Shown piece by piece: positions 1-7,555 of a stretch of DNA of 16,134 nucleotides. The stretch is from CAZVIK01 sp964627045. GTDB taxonomy: Bacteria; Acidobacteriota; Terriglobia; Bryobacterales; Bryobacteraceae. Position 1 is the first letter of the stretch. The number at the start of each line of letters is the position of its first letter. The translations under genes were made by a program, and so were the position numbers. The notes beneath the pieces are model-generated. The model was given only the letters and a program-made list of their open reading frames with translations, searched no databases and had not been told where the DNA came from. Location of the stretch: assembly GCA_964627045.1 (NCBI GenBank), contig CAZVIK010000083.1, forward strand, positions 1-16,134. The letters are read 5' to 3'.

Positions 1-802
1 CGGCGGCCGGCAGGTTGGCGTCGTCCAACACGATCAACGCGTCGGTCCCGCCCAACTCGAAGGCCAGGCGTTTCACGCCCGCGCTGGCCTTGGCGGCGAT
101 CCCCTTGGCCGCCTCGACGCTCCCGGTGAAACTGATCATGGCGACGTCGGGGTGGGTGAGCAGTTCGTCGCCAAGGTCCCGGGGAAACCCGGTGAGCATC
201 TGCATCCCTTCGGGCGGAAGGCCCGCCTCCAGCAGCAGTTCCCCGATCCGCAGCACCGTGAGCGGACACTGCTCGGGCAGCTTCACGATGACCGCGTTGC
301 CCGAGCCGAGCGCGCCGGGGATCTTGTGGGCGAACAGCTCGGCGGGGTAATTGAAAGGCACGATCCCCACGACGATGCCCACCGGATGGCGCACCGTGTA
401 GGCCAGCATTCTCTCCAGCCCGGGGACGTTGTCCATGGGGAGATACTGGCCGCGAATCCGCTTGGACTCTTCGGCGAAATCGACGAACAGGCGCCGGGTG
501 GTCGCCATTTCCGCGCGGCATTGCCGGATGGTCTTCCCGTTTTCCCGCGTTAACAGCCGGGAGAGATCCTCCTCCTCCCGGCCGATCAGGTCCGCTGCCC
601 TTTTCAGGATGTCGCTGCGTTGGTGGGCCGGCAGCGCCGCCATGATGGCCTTTCCGCGCCTGGCCACCTCGATCGCCGCGCTGACGTCCTCGGCGCCGGC
701 TTGCGGGACTGTGTCGATGATGTCCCCGGTGGCCGGGTTGCGCACCGCGAAGGTGCGCCCCGTCGTCGAATCGGCCAACTTCCCGTTTAGTATCATTTTC
801 AC
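1..802 (-). CDS. NAD(P)-dependent aldehyde dehydrogenase, N-terminal part (cut by window edge)
   Basis: Oxidises an aldehyde to the acid with NAD(P)+ in the cytoplasm; the substrate cannot be told from this part. The 267 visible residues form the Rossmann coenzyme domain of the ALDH superfamily. PFNYP carries the conserved Asn (N151), followed by a KLPEQ version of the usual KPSE (K174), the FTGSVEAAKG nucleotide loop (about 225-234) and the ELGG general-base Glu (E249). The catalytic Cys lies beyond base 1, so truncation is by the window and not by mutation. I chose the GTG at 802 because AGGGAG sits 7 nt upstream; an in-frame ATG at 796 is the alternative. It lies 88 bp downstream of the exported sugar isomerase in the same direction, probably in the same transcript, which would suit oxidation of a sugar-derived aldehyde. 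There is no signal peptide. Family assignment is firm; the substrate is unknown. Confidence 0.93.
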   Translation of the reverse strand, partial: MKMILNGKLADSTTGRTFAVRNPATGDIIDTVPQAGAEDVSAAIEVARRGKAIMAALPAHQRSDILKRAADLIGREEEDLSRLLTRENGKTIRQCRAEMATTRRLFVDFAEESKRIRGQYLPMDNVPGLERMLAYTVRHPVGIVVGIVPFNYPAELFAHKIPGALGSGNAVIVKLPEQCPLTVLRIGELLLEAGLPPEGMQMLTGFPRDLGDELLTHPDVAMISFTGSVEAAKGIAAKASAGVKRLAFELGGTDALIVLDDANLPAA

Positions 803-890
803 GGCAATACTCCCTGGAATCCGCCCAACTGCCTGTCAGCCCCGGCCGGTGCCGCCCTTCCTCCCTGGCCCCGGGCGGGCCGTCCCTCCG

Positions 891-1850
891 TCATGCGAGC
901 GCGGACCTGCAAAACTCCAGACATCGCGCCAGCTCCACGCGTGGGCCCGCCGGGCCGACGTACTCGATGTGCGCCGGGAACCCGTATCTTTCCTTCTTCA
1001 TCAGCTGCAAGATCTCCCGCAGCGGCGTTTCGCCCCGCCCCAACTCCATCTCCGGACCGTTGTTCCGCATTCGGTCCTTCAGGTGGATGTTGGTGATCCG
1101 GGCGTGGTTCTCCCGGATGTAAGCCAGAGGGTCGAACCCGGAAGCGAAAAAGTGCCCGGCGTCCAGGTTCACCCAGAACTGCTCCGACATAGACATCACC
1201 TTCGAAAAATCCTCCGGCCCGCCGGTGTGGTTGTGGAGCGCCACCCTGACGCCGTAGCGCTCGGCAAACGGGGCCAGCCGCGGGAAGACGCTCACCGGCG
1301 ACGAGGCTGTGATGATCCGGGTGCCGAGAGCCAGCGTCATCTGGAATCCCCGGTCGATCTCCTCGGCGGTAAAGTCGTCCCGAAAACTCAGGTTGTAAGA
1401 GAAGAACCGCAGGCCCGCGTCTTCGAACTTCTTGCCGACGCCGCGGAACCCTTCCAAGGGGGCCTTCATGCGCCACTGCCGAAGCGCTTCGCGGGCCGCC
1501 GGGTCGGGCCCGCGGCCGGGGGCGCCCGCGCGGACCGGCGGCGCCGCCCCGCGATCCGGCGCGGGTGCCTGAGCCGCCCTCGTCCATGGGCCGCTGCGTC
1601 CCGCGCCCGGCAGAGCCACCGGCGCGCCCAGGTAGTTCTCCACGTGCTCCGACATCACGTCGGCTTCGGCGAGCCCCACCTCCGCCAACGTCCGGATGAT
1701 TTCGTCAAGGGCGAGTCCACTGAAAGTGAAACTCGCCGACTGCGCGCCGATACGCACCCCGTGGAACGTGGAATTCACGGCGCTCGATGTCCGTGCCAGC
1801 GGCAGGCCCAGCAGCGCGGCCCGGGAGAAGTCTCTTCTGGTGCACGACAT
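891..1850 (-). CDS. Exported TIM-barrel sugar phosphate isomerase/epimerase-like protein
   Basis: Member of the AP-endonuclease-2/xylose-isomerase-like TIM-barrel family, which isomerises or epimerises ketoses or acts on related sugars using a divalent metal. The 319-residue protein starts with a twin-arginine leader (CTRRDFSRAALLG), so it is probably folded and then exported. Barrel metal or catalytic positions are visible: VALHNH (H206, H208), LDAGH (D230, H233), IHLKDR (H256) and HIEY (E296). Residues about 81-120 form a Gly/Ala/Pro/Arg-rich insert after the third strand that is foreign to the fold. I chose the ATG at 1850 because GGAAGGG lies 6 nt upstream and the Tat motif follows directly; an in-frame extension to 2141 has no family resemblance. 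A TTGACA-N18-CATAAT promoter lies upstream and an aldehyde dehydrogenase downstream. The exact substrate is not predictable. Confidence 0.88.
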   Translation of the reverse strand: MSCTRRDFSRAALLGLPLARTSSAVNSTFHGVRIGAQSASFTFSGLALDEIIRTLAEVGLAEADVMSEHVENYLGAPVALPGAGRSGPWTRAAQAPAPDRGAAPPVRAGAPGRGPDPAAREALRQWRMKAPLEGFRGVGKKFEDAGLRFFSYNLSFRDDFTAEEIDRGFQMTLALGTRIITASSPVSVFPRLAPFAERYGVRVALHNHTGGPEDFSKVMSMSEQFWVNLDAGHFFASGFDPLAYIRENHARITNIHLKDRMRNNGPEMELGRGETPLREILQLMKKERYGFPAHIEYVGPAGPRVELARCLEFCRSALA

Positions 1851-1870
1851 TTGATACCCTTCCGAAGAAC

Positions 1871-1899
1871 GGGCGGCGAGCCCAACTGCGCCGCCGCCC
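1871..1899 (-). promoter_or_regulatory. Leader stem-loop upstream of the exported isomerase
   Basis: GGGCGGCG (1871-1878) and CGCCGCCC (1892-1899) are perfect 8-bp inverted repeats with a 13-nt loop. They lie in the predicted 5' leader between the transcription start (about 1916) and the ribosome binding site (about 1857-1863). No U-run follows, so this is not a clear intrinsic terminator. It could stabilise the mRNA or modulate translation; function is inferred only from position. Confidence 0.4.
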
Positions 1900-1922
1900 C
1901 GAGAGCAAGCTACCCGCGAGGG

Positions 1923-1952
1923 ATTATGCCACGTGTCCGCTCCCGATGTCAA
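1923..1952 (-). promoter_or_regulatory. Sigma-70-type promoter of the exported isomerase gene
   Basis: Read on the minus strand, TTGACA (1952-1947, perfect -35) is followed after 18 bp by CATAAT (1928-1923, 5/6 match to the -10). The expected start is near 1916, giving a leader of about 66 nt before the ATG at 1850. The CACGTG palindrome lies inside the spacer and could be a protein-binding site. The surroundings (1950-2025) are markedly AT-rich compared with the genes. Confidence 0.72.
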
Positions 1953-2183
1953 TCTATTTACCGCTATATTGATGTGCCAACTGCGCACAAAAACAAAACT
2001 AAATGATAGGACAAATGAACGGGCCGCCTGCGCGCTGCGTCCGGACGCAAACCGCTGCCACCCCTCCCCGGCGAAGTAGCCTGCGGTCCATACGGCAGAG
2101 TCCACCCACCGCCCAGTTGCCGAATCATCGATCGCCTTCAACTCCGCCGTCCATCGAACGTTGGGGTACGGAAATACCGTGGG
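1953..2183. other. Divergent intergenic region without a gene
   Basis: Together with the flanking promoters, the stretch between the divergent starts at 1850 and 2302 holds no credible gene; open frames here lack family resemblance and ribosome binding sites. It contains an AT-rich block (1951-2025) and a perfect 14-bp palindrome, TGCGTCCGGACGCA, at 2036-2049, which is a candidate binding site for an unidentified regulator. Confidence 0.6.
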
Positions 2184-2212
2184 CTGGCATTGCGGTGCGA
2201 AAGCTGTATACT
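2184..2212 (+). promoter_or_regulatory. Probable promoter of the first MFS gene
   Basis: CTGGCA (2184-2189, 4/6 match to the -35) is followed after exactly 17 bp by TATACT (2207-2212, 5/6 match to the -10). Predicted start is about 2219. The repressor-type palindrome at 2228-2241 then lies at about +10 to +23, where a bound protein would block initiation or early elongation. Confidence 0.5.
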
Positions 2213-2227
2213 ATCACTTCCGGGATT

Positions 2228-2241
2228 TCTGTCAATACAGG
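2228..2241. promoter_or_regulatory. Candidate operator of the GntR-LacI repressor (MFS leader copy)
   Basis: On the minus strand this reads CCTGTATTGACAGA. It matches 10 of the 14 core bases of the palindrome at the repressor gene's own promoter, with an unbroken ACCTGTAT half-site and a CAG at the same spacing. It lies just downstream of the predicted start of the MFS gene at 2302. It is weaker than the copies at 4598-4619 and 12229-12242. Confidence 0.45.
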
Positions 2242-2301
2242 TAGTTGGCAATTCGCCATGCCGTTGGGCAGCTACATCGGTTTGGCAAGGGGAGGCCTTT
2301 G

Positions 2302-3453
2302 ATGCTGATTTTCGCGGCATGCCTGGCGGTCTTCGTGTATGGGATGGTGGCGTCGATGCTGGGGACGATCAACCCCGGCCTCGCCGAGAAGTTCCGGCTC
2401 GATAACGTTCAGACGGGCTACATGGCGCTCGCGCAGGGGATCGGGCTGACCATCGCTTCGGTTTCGGTGGGGCCGCTGATCGACCGGCGGGGCAAGAAGG
2501 TGGGACTGCTGCTGGGCCTGGGGCTGGTGGGCGCGGCGATGCTGGCGCTGGCCAACGCGCCGGGCTATGGCGGGATCGTCGCCGCCATGCTCGTCATGGG
2601 GGTTGGCGGGGGCATCACGCTGACGGGCGCAAACGCGCTGGGGAGCGACGTCAGCGAGTCCAGGCGTGCGACCGTGCTGAACTTCCTCAATGTCTTCGTC
2701 GGACTTGGCGGGCTGGTCACGCCGTTTGTCGCCGGCAACCTCTTGGCCGGGGACTCGGTGCGAGTGGCTTACGGGGCGGCGTTCCTCGCCATTGCAGCCT
2801 TTCTCATCCACGCGCTGCTGAAGATCCCGGCTCCGCGGCCCGCCGGTGGCGCTCGCGTTCGCTCCGGCGACGTGTTCCGCCAGCCGGTGCTCTACCTGTT
2901 CGCGTCGATCACGTTTCTTTACACCGCCTGCGAATTCGGAGTGTGGAACTGGCTGCCGAAGTATTTGATCGCCCGCGGCGTACCGGAGGCCACCGCGCTG
3001 ACCATTCTATCGCTCGGCTTCGCGCTCGGCCTCTTGCTTGGCCGCGTGGTGGTGGCGCCGGTTCTGATCAAAGTCTCACCCCTCACGGTTACGCTGGTGG
3101 CGGCCGCACTCATGGCCCTGACGACGTACGCGATGTTGCGGACTTCCGACGTGCGCGCCGCGGCGTTCGTCGTCTTTTGCGGCGGCCTTGCGATGGCGCC
3201 GGTGTTCCCTACCACCATCGCGATGATCGGAGACTATTTCAGGAGCGGGACCGCCACGGCCATCGGATTTGCAATCACCTGCGGATTCTCCGGCCTTACA
3301 CTGAGTTCGCCAGTCATCGGTTGGCTGTCCGGGCCGGACCCGCAGGGCATCGGCAACGGGCTGCTGGTCTTGCCGGCCGCCTCTTTGGCCATCGTAGGGG
3401 TGAACCTGGCGTTGCGCACGAAGCTCCGCCGCCACGCCGCCACGCCGGATTAG
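2302..3453 (+). CDS. MFS permease, probable sugar transporter
   Basis: Inner-membrane major facilitator of 383 residues, the usual length for a 12-helix carrier. About twelve hydrophobic segments are visible. The cytoplasmic loop between helices 2 and 3 carries GPLIDRRGKKVGL (about residues 60-72), the family's G-x-L-x-D-R-x-G-[RK] signature, and a long central loop with basic residues follows helix 6. I chose the ATG at 2302 because AAGGGGAGG ends 7 nt upstream; a longer reading from 2245 adds a polar stretch with no ribosome binding site. It is the only intact protein gene on the plus strand and is convergent with the repressor gene, with only 21 bp between the two stop codons. A copy of the repressor palindrome lies in its leader, which suggests it belongs to the same sucrose/fructose regulon. 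The substrate is not proven; a drug or organic-acid carrier cannot be excluded from sequence alone. Confidence 0.88.
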   Translation: MLIFAACLAVFVYGMVASMLGTINPGLAEKFRLDNVQTGYMALAQGIGLTIASVSVGPLIDRRGKKVGLLLGLGLVGAAMLALANAPGYGGIVAAMLVMGVGGGITLTGANALGSDVSESRRATVLNFLNVFVGLGGLVTPFVAGNLLAGDSVRVAYGAAFLAIAAFLIHALLKIPAPRPAGGARVRSGDVFRQPVLYLFASITFLYTACEFGVWNWLPKYLIARGVPEATALTILSLGFALGLLLGRVVVAPVLIKVSPLTVTLVAAALMALTTYAMLRTSDVRAAAFVVFCGGLAMAPVFPTTIAMIGDYFRSGTATAIGFAITCGFSGLTLSSPVIGWLSGPDPQGIGNGLLVLPAASLAIVGVNLALRTKLRRHAATPD

Positions 3454-3474
3454 GAATCGCCCAAGACGCCCGGG

Positions 3475-4599
3475 CTAGACGGCGCAGAGTTCGGCTTGCG
3501 CCATGGCGTCTACGGCCGATCCGCTGGACTCGCGCACGACCAGCCGGAAATTCAGCAGGATATCGCGGGCCGGCAAATCCGGGTTCGCAATCCGGCCGTG
3601 CATGGCGCGGATTGCCGCCGCGCCGATCTGGTCGCACGGCTGACGGACCGTCGTCAGGGGCACCGTGACCAGGCTCGCGTATTGGACGTCGTCGAAGGAG
3701 ACCAACTTCACACGCTCCGGCACCGGGATTCCCATCCCGGCGAGAGTTCTCATCAGGACCGCCGCCAGCCGGTCGTTGGAGCACACGATTCCGTCCGGGT
3801 CGTAGGACTGCATGATCCCGGCAAGCCGGGTGGTGTCGGACGGATCGAAGTGATCCGCCAGCGGCGGCGCCAGAGTCTCCGAAGACCCGGCGACAGCGTC
3901 ACGGTAACCGCGCGAGCGTGCGGCGCAACTGGGGGCCATGTAGGGGCGGCCAAAAAACGCCACCCTCCGGCACCCCGCATCGATGAGATGCTGCGTGGCC
4001 ATGAACCCGGCGCGCCGGTTGTCGATTCCCACCACGTCAAACTCGCTCCGGCGGGGGTAGTCGTAGATGTCCCTGTCAAGCAGCACAACCGGGACCCCGG
4101 CCGCGGTCAACGCCTCCGCAATGGAGGAGTTGATCGCGTCCTTCTCCGGATTACCCTCCAGGGGCGCGAAGAACACGCCCGACACGCGGCTGGAAATCAG
4201 GCGGCCGCAAACCTCCCTGGCTTCAGCTTCGGTCGTGGAAACGCTCGACAGGGTCTTCCCCCAGATCAAGCTGTGGCTCTCGGTGTGCTGGGTCGAGGCC
4301 ATGGATCGGCAGATCGGCTCGAAGATCTCGGTCTCGCCGAGATCGGGGATCAGCAGGCCGAAGGTAAACCGCTTAGCCCGGGAGTCGCTCACAAACGTGC
4401 CGGAACCGGCGCGTCGGTCGATGTATCCTTGCGAGCGGAGTTCCTGCAACGCGCGGATCACGGTCACGCGGGAGGCCCCAAAACTCCTCACCAGTTCGTG
4501 CTCACTGGGAAGCCGGGATCCAACCCCGTAGGTGCCGTTGTCAATAGCGCTGCGCAGCGTCTGGATGATCGTGCGGTATTTCGGAGTTGCTCCACCCAT
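3475..4599 (-). CDS. GntR-LacI hybrid transcriptional repressor (AraR-type architecture)
   Basis: DNA-binding regulator of 374 residues, the usual size for AraR-type proteins. Residues about 7-72 are a GntR winged helix-turn-helix: SRLPSEHELVRSFGASRVTV, then the ALQELRSQGYIDRR wing and GSGTFV. Residues about 79-360 are a LacI-type periplasmic-binding-protein fold that senses a sugar, recognisable by FTFGLLIPD, GVFFAPLEG, PVVLLDRDI, VGIDNRRAG, DGIVCSNDRLA and KLVSFDD. The ATG at 4599 has no good ribosome binding site. It coincides with the start expected from TTGAAT-N17-TATGAT, so the mRNA is probably leaderless. An 8-bp palindrome centred on the -10 implies autorepression, and related palindromes precede the sucrose operon and the MFS gene at 2302. 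The likely effector is sucrose, fructose or a phosphorylated derivative (inference). The gene follows the sucrose operon and converges on the first MFS gene. Confidence 0.93.
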   Translation of the reverse strand: MGGATPKYRTIIQTLRSAIDNGTYGVGSRLPSEHELVRSFGASRVTVIRALQELRSQGYIDRRAGSGTFVSDSRAKRFTFGLLIPDLGETEIFEPICRSMASTQHTESHSLIWGKTLSSVSTTEAEAREVCGRLISSRVSGVFFAPLEGNPEKDAINSSIAEALTAAGVPVVLLDRDIYDYPRRSEFDVVGIDNRRAGFMATQHLIDAGCRRVAFFGRPYMAPSCAARSRGYRDAVAGSSETLAPPLADHFDPSDTTRLAGIMQSYDPDGIVCSNDRLAAVLMRTLAGMGIPVPERVKLVSFDDVQYASLVTVPLTTVRQPCDQIGAAAIRAMHGRIANPDLPARDILLNFRLVVRESSGSAVDAMAQAELCAV

Positions 4600-4619
4600 A
4601 ACCTGATCATACAGGTTAT
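4598..4619. promoter_or_regulatory. Operator palindrome over the repressor's own -10 box and start codon
   Basis: ATAACCTG (4598-4605) and CAGGTTAT (4612-4619) are perfect 8-bp inverted repeats separated by ATCATA. On the minus strand that spacer is precisely the TATGAT -10 hexamer, and the downstream arm runs into the ATG. A dimer bound here would exclude RNA polymerase, so this is the best candidate for the autoregulatory site of the adjacent GntR-LacI protein. Confidence 0.75.
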
Positions 4620-4634
4620 CTCCAAGGTATTCAA
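4606..4634 (-). promoter_or_regulatory. Promoter of the repressor gene, predicted leaderless transcript
   Basis: TTGAAT (4634-4629, 4/6) is separated by exactly 17 bp from TATGAT (4611-4606, 5/6). Seven bases beyond the -10 is the A of the ATG at 4599, so transcription and translation would begin at the same base. No alternative in-frame ATG or GTG with a ribosome binding site is present just upstream. Confidence 0.65.
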
Positions 4635-4679
4635 GGACAATATGTGACTCGCCGCGCCGGGTCCGCCGGCCGTGCTGCT

Positions 4680-4698
4680 CCGCCCGCACGGCGGGCGG
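4680..4698. terminator. GC-rich stem-loop after the sucrose operon
   Basis: CCGCCCGC (4680-4687) and GCGGGCGG (4691-4698) form a perfect 8-bp stem with a 3-nt loop. It lies 46 nt past the stop codon of the MFS gene and upstream of the repressor promoter. There is no U-run on the minus strand, so it would be an imperfect intrinsic terminator or a 3'-end stabiliser. It separates the operon from the repressor transcription unit. Confidence 0.4.
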
Positions 4699-4743
4699 CG
4701 TCTTGTGCCCAAGCCGTCTGCCGCTACTTGCGGCGCCCTGCCG

Positions 4744-5985
4744 CTAGTCCCGCACCGCTGTTTCGTATTCGCTCGAGTTCAGGTCGAGGAGCCGTTGACG
4801 CGCGGGATTCAGCCGCCAGTTGGCCAGCATTCCCGCAAACAGAAGGCCGGCGGCGCTGGCCGCCAGGACGAATCCGTACTTGGGGTGTCCGAAGGCGTCG
4901 CTCACCGCCCCCATCGCCAATGGTCCCAACGCCGCGGCGGCACACGTGAAAAACAGAATCACTCCCGCCACCGCGCCGTGTTCCGACTTCGGGTAGCAAC
5001 TGATGCCTTTGGAGTTCAGCGTCGGGTAGATCATCGACATGAACAGGCCGGACAGCGGCAACAGGTAGGTCGCCGCCGGCGCGCCGCCGGCCAGGCTGCC
5101 TGCCAAGCAGGCGAAGATCGCCAGGCTGAAGACCACCATGACGGCCGCCCAGTTCCAACGGGAGATGACCCACGCACCGAGAAACCGCCCCGCGGCACGG
5201 AGCACGAAGAACACCGAGAGCGCGTAGGCCGCCAGGAACCCGGCATGGCCCGGATCGGCTGCCAACAGCGTGGGCATCCATACATAGATGGCGCACTCGA
5301 CCACGACGTACAGGAAGATGGCCGAAGAAAAGCCGAGGGCATAGGGGCTCTTCATCATCGTCATCGTGCGCTTCAGGTTGATCGGCTCATCGCCGGTCTT
5401 AACCGTCTTCGGGTAGCGGACCAGCATCGCCGTCAGGATCAGCAGCCCGCAGATGGCCGACGCAAACAGGTAAAGCCATTTCCAGGACATCCCGGAGACC
5501 AGCAGACGGGTCACGACCGCCGGGCCGATAATCGCTCCGACGCCGAAAAACCCCTCCACCGTGTTCATCGTGGAGGTGTGCTCGGTCGTCGAACGGGAGA
5601 TGTCGCCCACCAGCGCCAGGGCGCCGGTCTTGAAGATCCCGATCGACGCTCCCGACAGCACAAGCAGTCCCAGGAAAAACACGAAGGAGTTCCCCACCGC
5701 GAACAGGCAGGAACTGAGGGCGAACAAGACCAGGCCCGTGATGATGGTCCGCTTGCGCCCGAGTTTGTCCGCCAGATAGCCGAGGAAGATCCCCGCCAGC
5801 GCGATAGCGGTCATGTTGGCGTAGTGGAACGCGCCGGCCGCCGTCATGCTGAGGTTGAACTCCTTGCTGACCTCGGGGATGATGACTCCGACCGAGTCGG
5901 TGGTCATGGCGAACATCATGAACATCACGAAGGTCAGGTACTTGATGACCGTCAGGTTGCCGCTAGGTGTGTGTGGCGCCGCCAT
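4744..5985 (-). CDS. MFS permease of the sucrose operon (FHS/sugar-type)
   Basis: Inner-membrane carrier of 413 residues with about twelve transmembrane segments. GYLADKLGRKRT (about residues 69-80) is the MFS loop 2-3 signature. The second half has acidic or aromatic membrane residues (YVVVECAIYVWMP) and a GLFMSMIYPTLNSKG segment that resembles the fucose/glucose-galactose permease group, so a sugar or disaccharide is the likely cargo. AAGGAGA lies 7 nt before the ATG, and the TAA of the sucrose phosphorylase gene overlaps that ribosome binding site, so the two are translationally coupled. It is the last gene of the five-gene operon. Its likely job is to bring sucrose, or its products, to the cytoplasmic phosphorylase. 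Family is firm; substrate is inferred from context. Confidence 0.9.
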   Translation of the reverse strand: MAAPHTPSGNLTVIKYLTFVMFMMFAMTTDSVGVIIPEVSKEFNLSMTAAGAFHYANMTAIALAGIFLGYLADKLGRKRTIITGLVLFALSSCLFAVGNSFVFFLGLLVLSGASIGIFKTGALALVGDISRSTTEHTSTMNTVEGFFGVGAIIGPAVVTRLLVSGMSWKWLYLFASAICGLLILTAMLVRYPKTVKTGDEPINLKRTMTMMKSPYALGFSSAIFLYVVVECAIYVWMPTLLAADPGHAGFLAAYALSVFFVLRAAGRFLGAWVISRWNWAAVMVVFSLAIFACLAGSLAGGAPAATYLLPLSGLFMSMIYPTLNSKGISCYPKSEHGAVAGVILFFTCAAAALGPLAMGAVSDAFGHPKYGFVLAASAAGLLFAGMLANWRLNPARQRLLDLNSSEYETAVRD

Positions 5986-5997
5986 CGAATGGTCTCC

Positions 5998-7500
5998 TTA
6001 GCTTCGCGCGTCCCAGGCGCCGATGCCGCCCGGTTCCGGCGCCACCGCGTACCGCTTCGCGCCGCCCGGGCTGGTGCAATCGATCCAGGCGCCCGGCGCC
6101 GACAGGTCCACTTCCAGGCTTGCCGCGTCTTCGCCTTTTCGCCAGGCAAGCACGATCCGGCTGTCCGCGAGCGTCTCCACGCGGAACTCGCCGCCGAAGG
6201 CCGGGTGGGTGTTGCGGAACCGCATGAGGTCGATCTGAGCCCGCACCACCGGCCGCCGGAGCGCGGTTTCGACTTCCGCCGCGGTGTAGTAGTGCCGGTT
6301 GATATCGCGGCCGACTCCGCTGCGGGCCAGCAACTCCATGTCGTTGCAGCCGGCCAGAAGCCCGACGTAGTAGACCTGCGGGATGCCCGGCGCGAATAAC
6401 TGGAGGGCGCGGGCGATCAGGTAATCGGTGTCGCGCCGGCCGAGCGCATCGTAGAAGGTGCAGTTCACCTGGTAGAGATCCAGATTACTGGCGGCGGCGC
6501 CGGTCGCCTGCCGGCTTTGCCCTTCGCTGCGCAAGTGGATCGTCTCCACCAGTTCGTCGATATCCCGCGGCGGAAGCAGGCCGGGTTCGCCTCCCGCGTC
6601 GGCGCCCACGTCGATCACCCCGATGCCGTCGTGGGTGTCCAGCACCGTCACCGCATTCCGAGGGCTGATGCGCAGCCAGCGCGCCAGCGGCCGGGCGTCG
6701 CGTTTGAACAGCGCGTGCAGCACCAGCGGCGGCAGCGCGAAATCGTAGACCCAATCCACCTGCCGCGCGATCTCGATCTGTTTCAGGTAATGGCTGTGAA
6801 TCTCGACGAGGATCTCGACGCCGAGGGCGCGCGCCTTGGCCGTCAACTCCGCTATGAAATCGAACGTCTCCGGGATCATGAAACAACTGGTTCCGGGTTT
6901 CTTGATGGCGTAGCCCACCGCGTCCAGCCGCGCCATCCCGATCCCGGCGTGGTGAAACATCTCCAGGATCGTATTCAGGTACCCCTCGGTTGCCGGGTGG
7001 CGCACATCGACATCGACCTGCTGCGGGTTAAACGTGGTCCACAGCATGCGCTTCTCGCCCGATTGCATCGTGGCCAGGCTGAACGGCAGCGTCGGGCGCG
7101 GCCGGTAAATGGACAGCAGATCGCACTCCCGCGCACCTTCCGGAAAGACCCGGTCGTAGGTGAGGAACATCCCGGCGTACGGCGAATCCGAACCGCGCCG
7201 CGACCAATCCAGGAATTGCGGCGAGTCCGACGACATGTGGTTGACGATCAGGTCGGCCACGATCTCCAGCCGCGCGCCAAGCGACCGCACGTCCTCCCAG
7301 CTTCCGAGGCGCGGGTCGACCACCGTGTGATCGATCGGGTCGAAGCCGGCGTCGGCGCCGTCGATCGGGTGGTAGAACGGCAACACGTGCACGCCGCCGA
7401 ACACGCCGTCGAGCGGCCCGGTAAGCAGGGCCTCCAGGGCGCGGAATCCGCCGCCCGAGAGCCGGTCGGCGTAAGTGATGAGCTGAGTCTGGTTCTTCAT
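5998..7500 (-). CDS. gtfA: Sucrose phosphorylase (GH13 subfamily 18)
   Basis: Cytoplasmic enzyme converting sucrose and phosphate to alpha-D-glucose 1-phosphate and fructose, which saves one ATP per hexose. The 500-residue protein has no signal peptide and matches the family from its start (QLITYADRL, GPLDGVFGGVHVLPFYHPID, DAGFDPIDH). The catalytic triad is intact: nucleophile D193 in RLDAVGY, acid/base E233 in LVEIH and stabiliser D291 in LDTHDGIGV, each one position from the Bifidobacterium enzyme numbering. The fructose-site loop NLDLYQVN (about 342-349) is conserved, and this favours sucrose over the glucosylglycerol- or glucosylglycerate-specific relatives. No strong ribosome binding site precedes the ATG. 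It follows the AGE gene by 55 bp and is coupled to the MFS gene downstream. Sucrose 6'-phosphate phosphorylase is the main alternative. Confidence 0.95.
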   Translation of the reverse strand: MKNQTQLITYADRLSGGGFRALEALLTGPLDGVFGGVHVLPFYHPIDGADAGFDPIDHTVVDPRLGSWEDVRSLGARLEIVADLIVNHMSSDSPQFLDWSRRGSDSPYAGMFLTYDRVFPEGARECDLLSIYRPRPTLPFSLATMQSGEKRMLWTTFNPQQVDVDVRHPATEGYLNTILEMFHHAGIGMARLDAVGYAIKKPGTSCFMIPETFDFIAELTAKARALGVEILVEIHSHYLKQIEIARQVDWVYDFALPPLVLHALFKRDARPLARWLRISPRNAVTVLDTHDGIGVIDVGADAGGEPGLLPPRDIDELVETIHLRSEGQSRQATGAAASNLDLYQVNCTFYDALGRRDTDYLIARALQLFAPGIPQVYYVGLLAGCNDMELLARSGVGRDINRHYYTAAEVETALRRPVVRAQIDLMRFRNTHPAFGGEFRVETLADSRIVLAWRKGEDAASLEVDLSAPGAWIDCTSPGGAKRYAVAPEPGGIGAWDARS

Positions 7501-7555
7501 GTCGGGATTCGTGGAGAGGCCTCAGGCGCCACCGGACGCGCCGCCGGCCTGGCTC

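Noticed and set aside
799..1587. Minus-strand open frame of 262 codons overlapping the isomerase gene
   Set aside because: It is a frame-shifted shadow of the isomerase gene; the recognisable barrel motifs are in the other frame.
1851..2141. 97-residue N-terminal extension of the isomerase
   Set aside because: The extension crosses the promoter and leader, lacks a ribosome binding site, and the Tat leader with a good ribosome binding site begins at 1850.
2190..2212. TTGCGG as the -35 of the first MFS promoter
   Set aside because: The spacer to TATACT would be only 11 bp; CTGGCA at 17 bp is the workable alternative.
2003..2302. Small plus-strand open frame upstream of the MFS gene
   Set aside because: No ribosome binding site or family resemblance; it runs through the predicted promoter and operator.
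3454..3474. Intrinsic terminator between the convergent MFS and repressor genes
   Set aside because: The 21-bp gap holds only the short palindrome GCCCGGGC near its end, with no adequate stem-loop or U-run.
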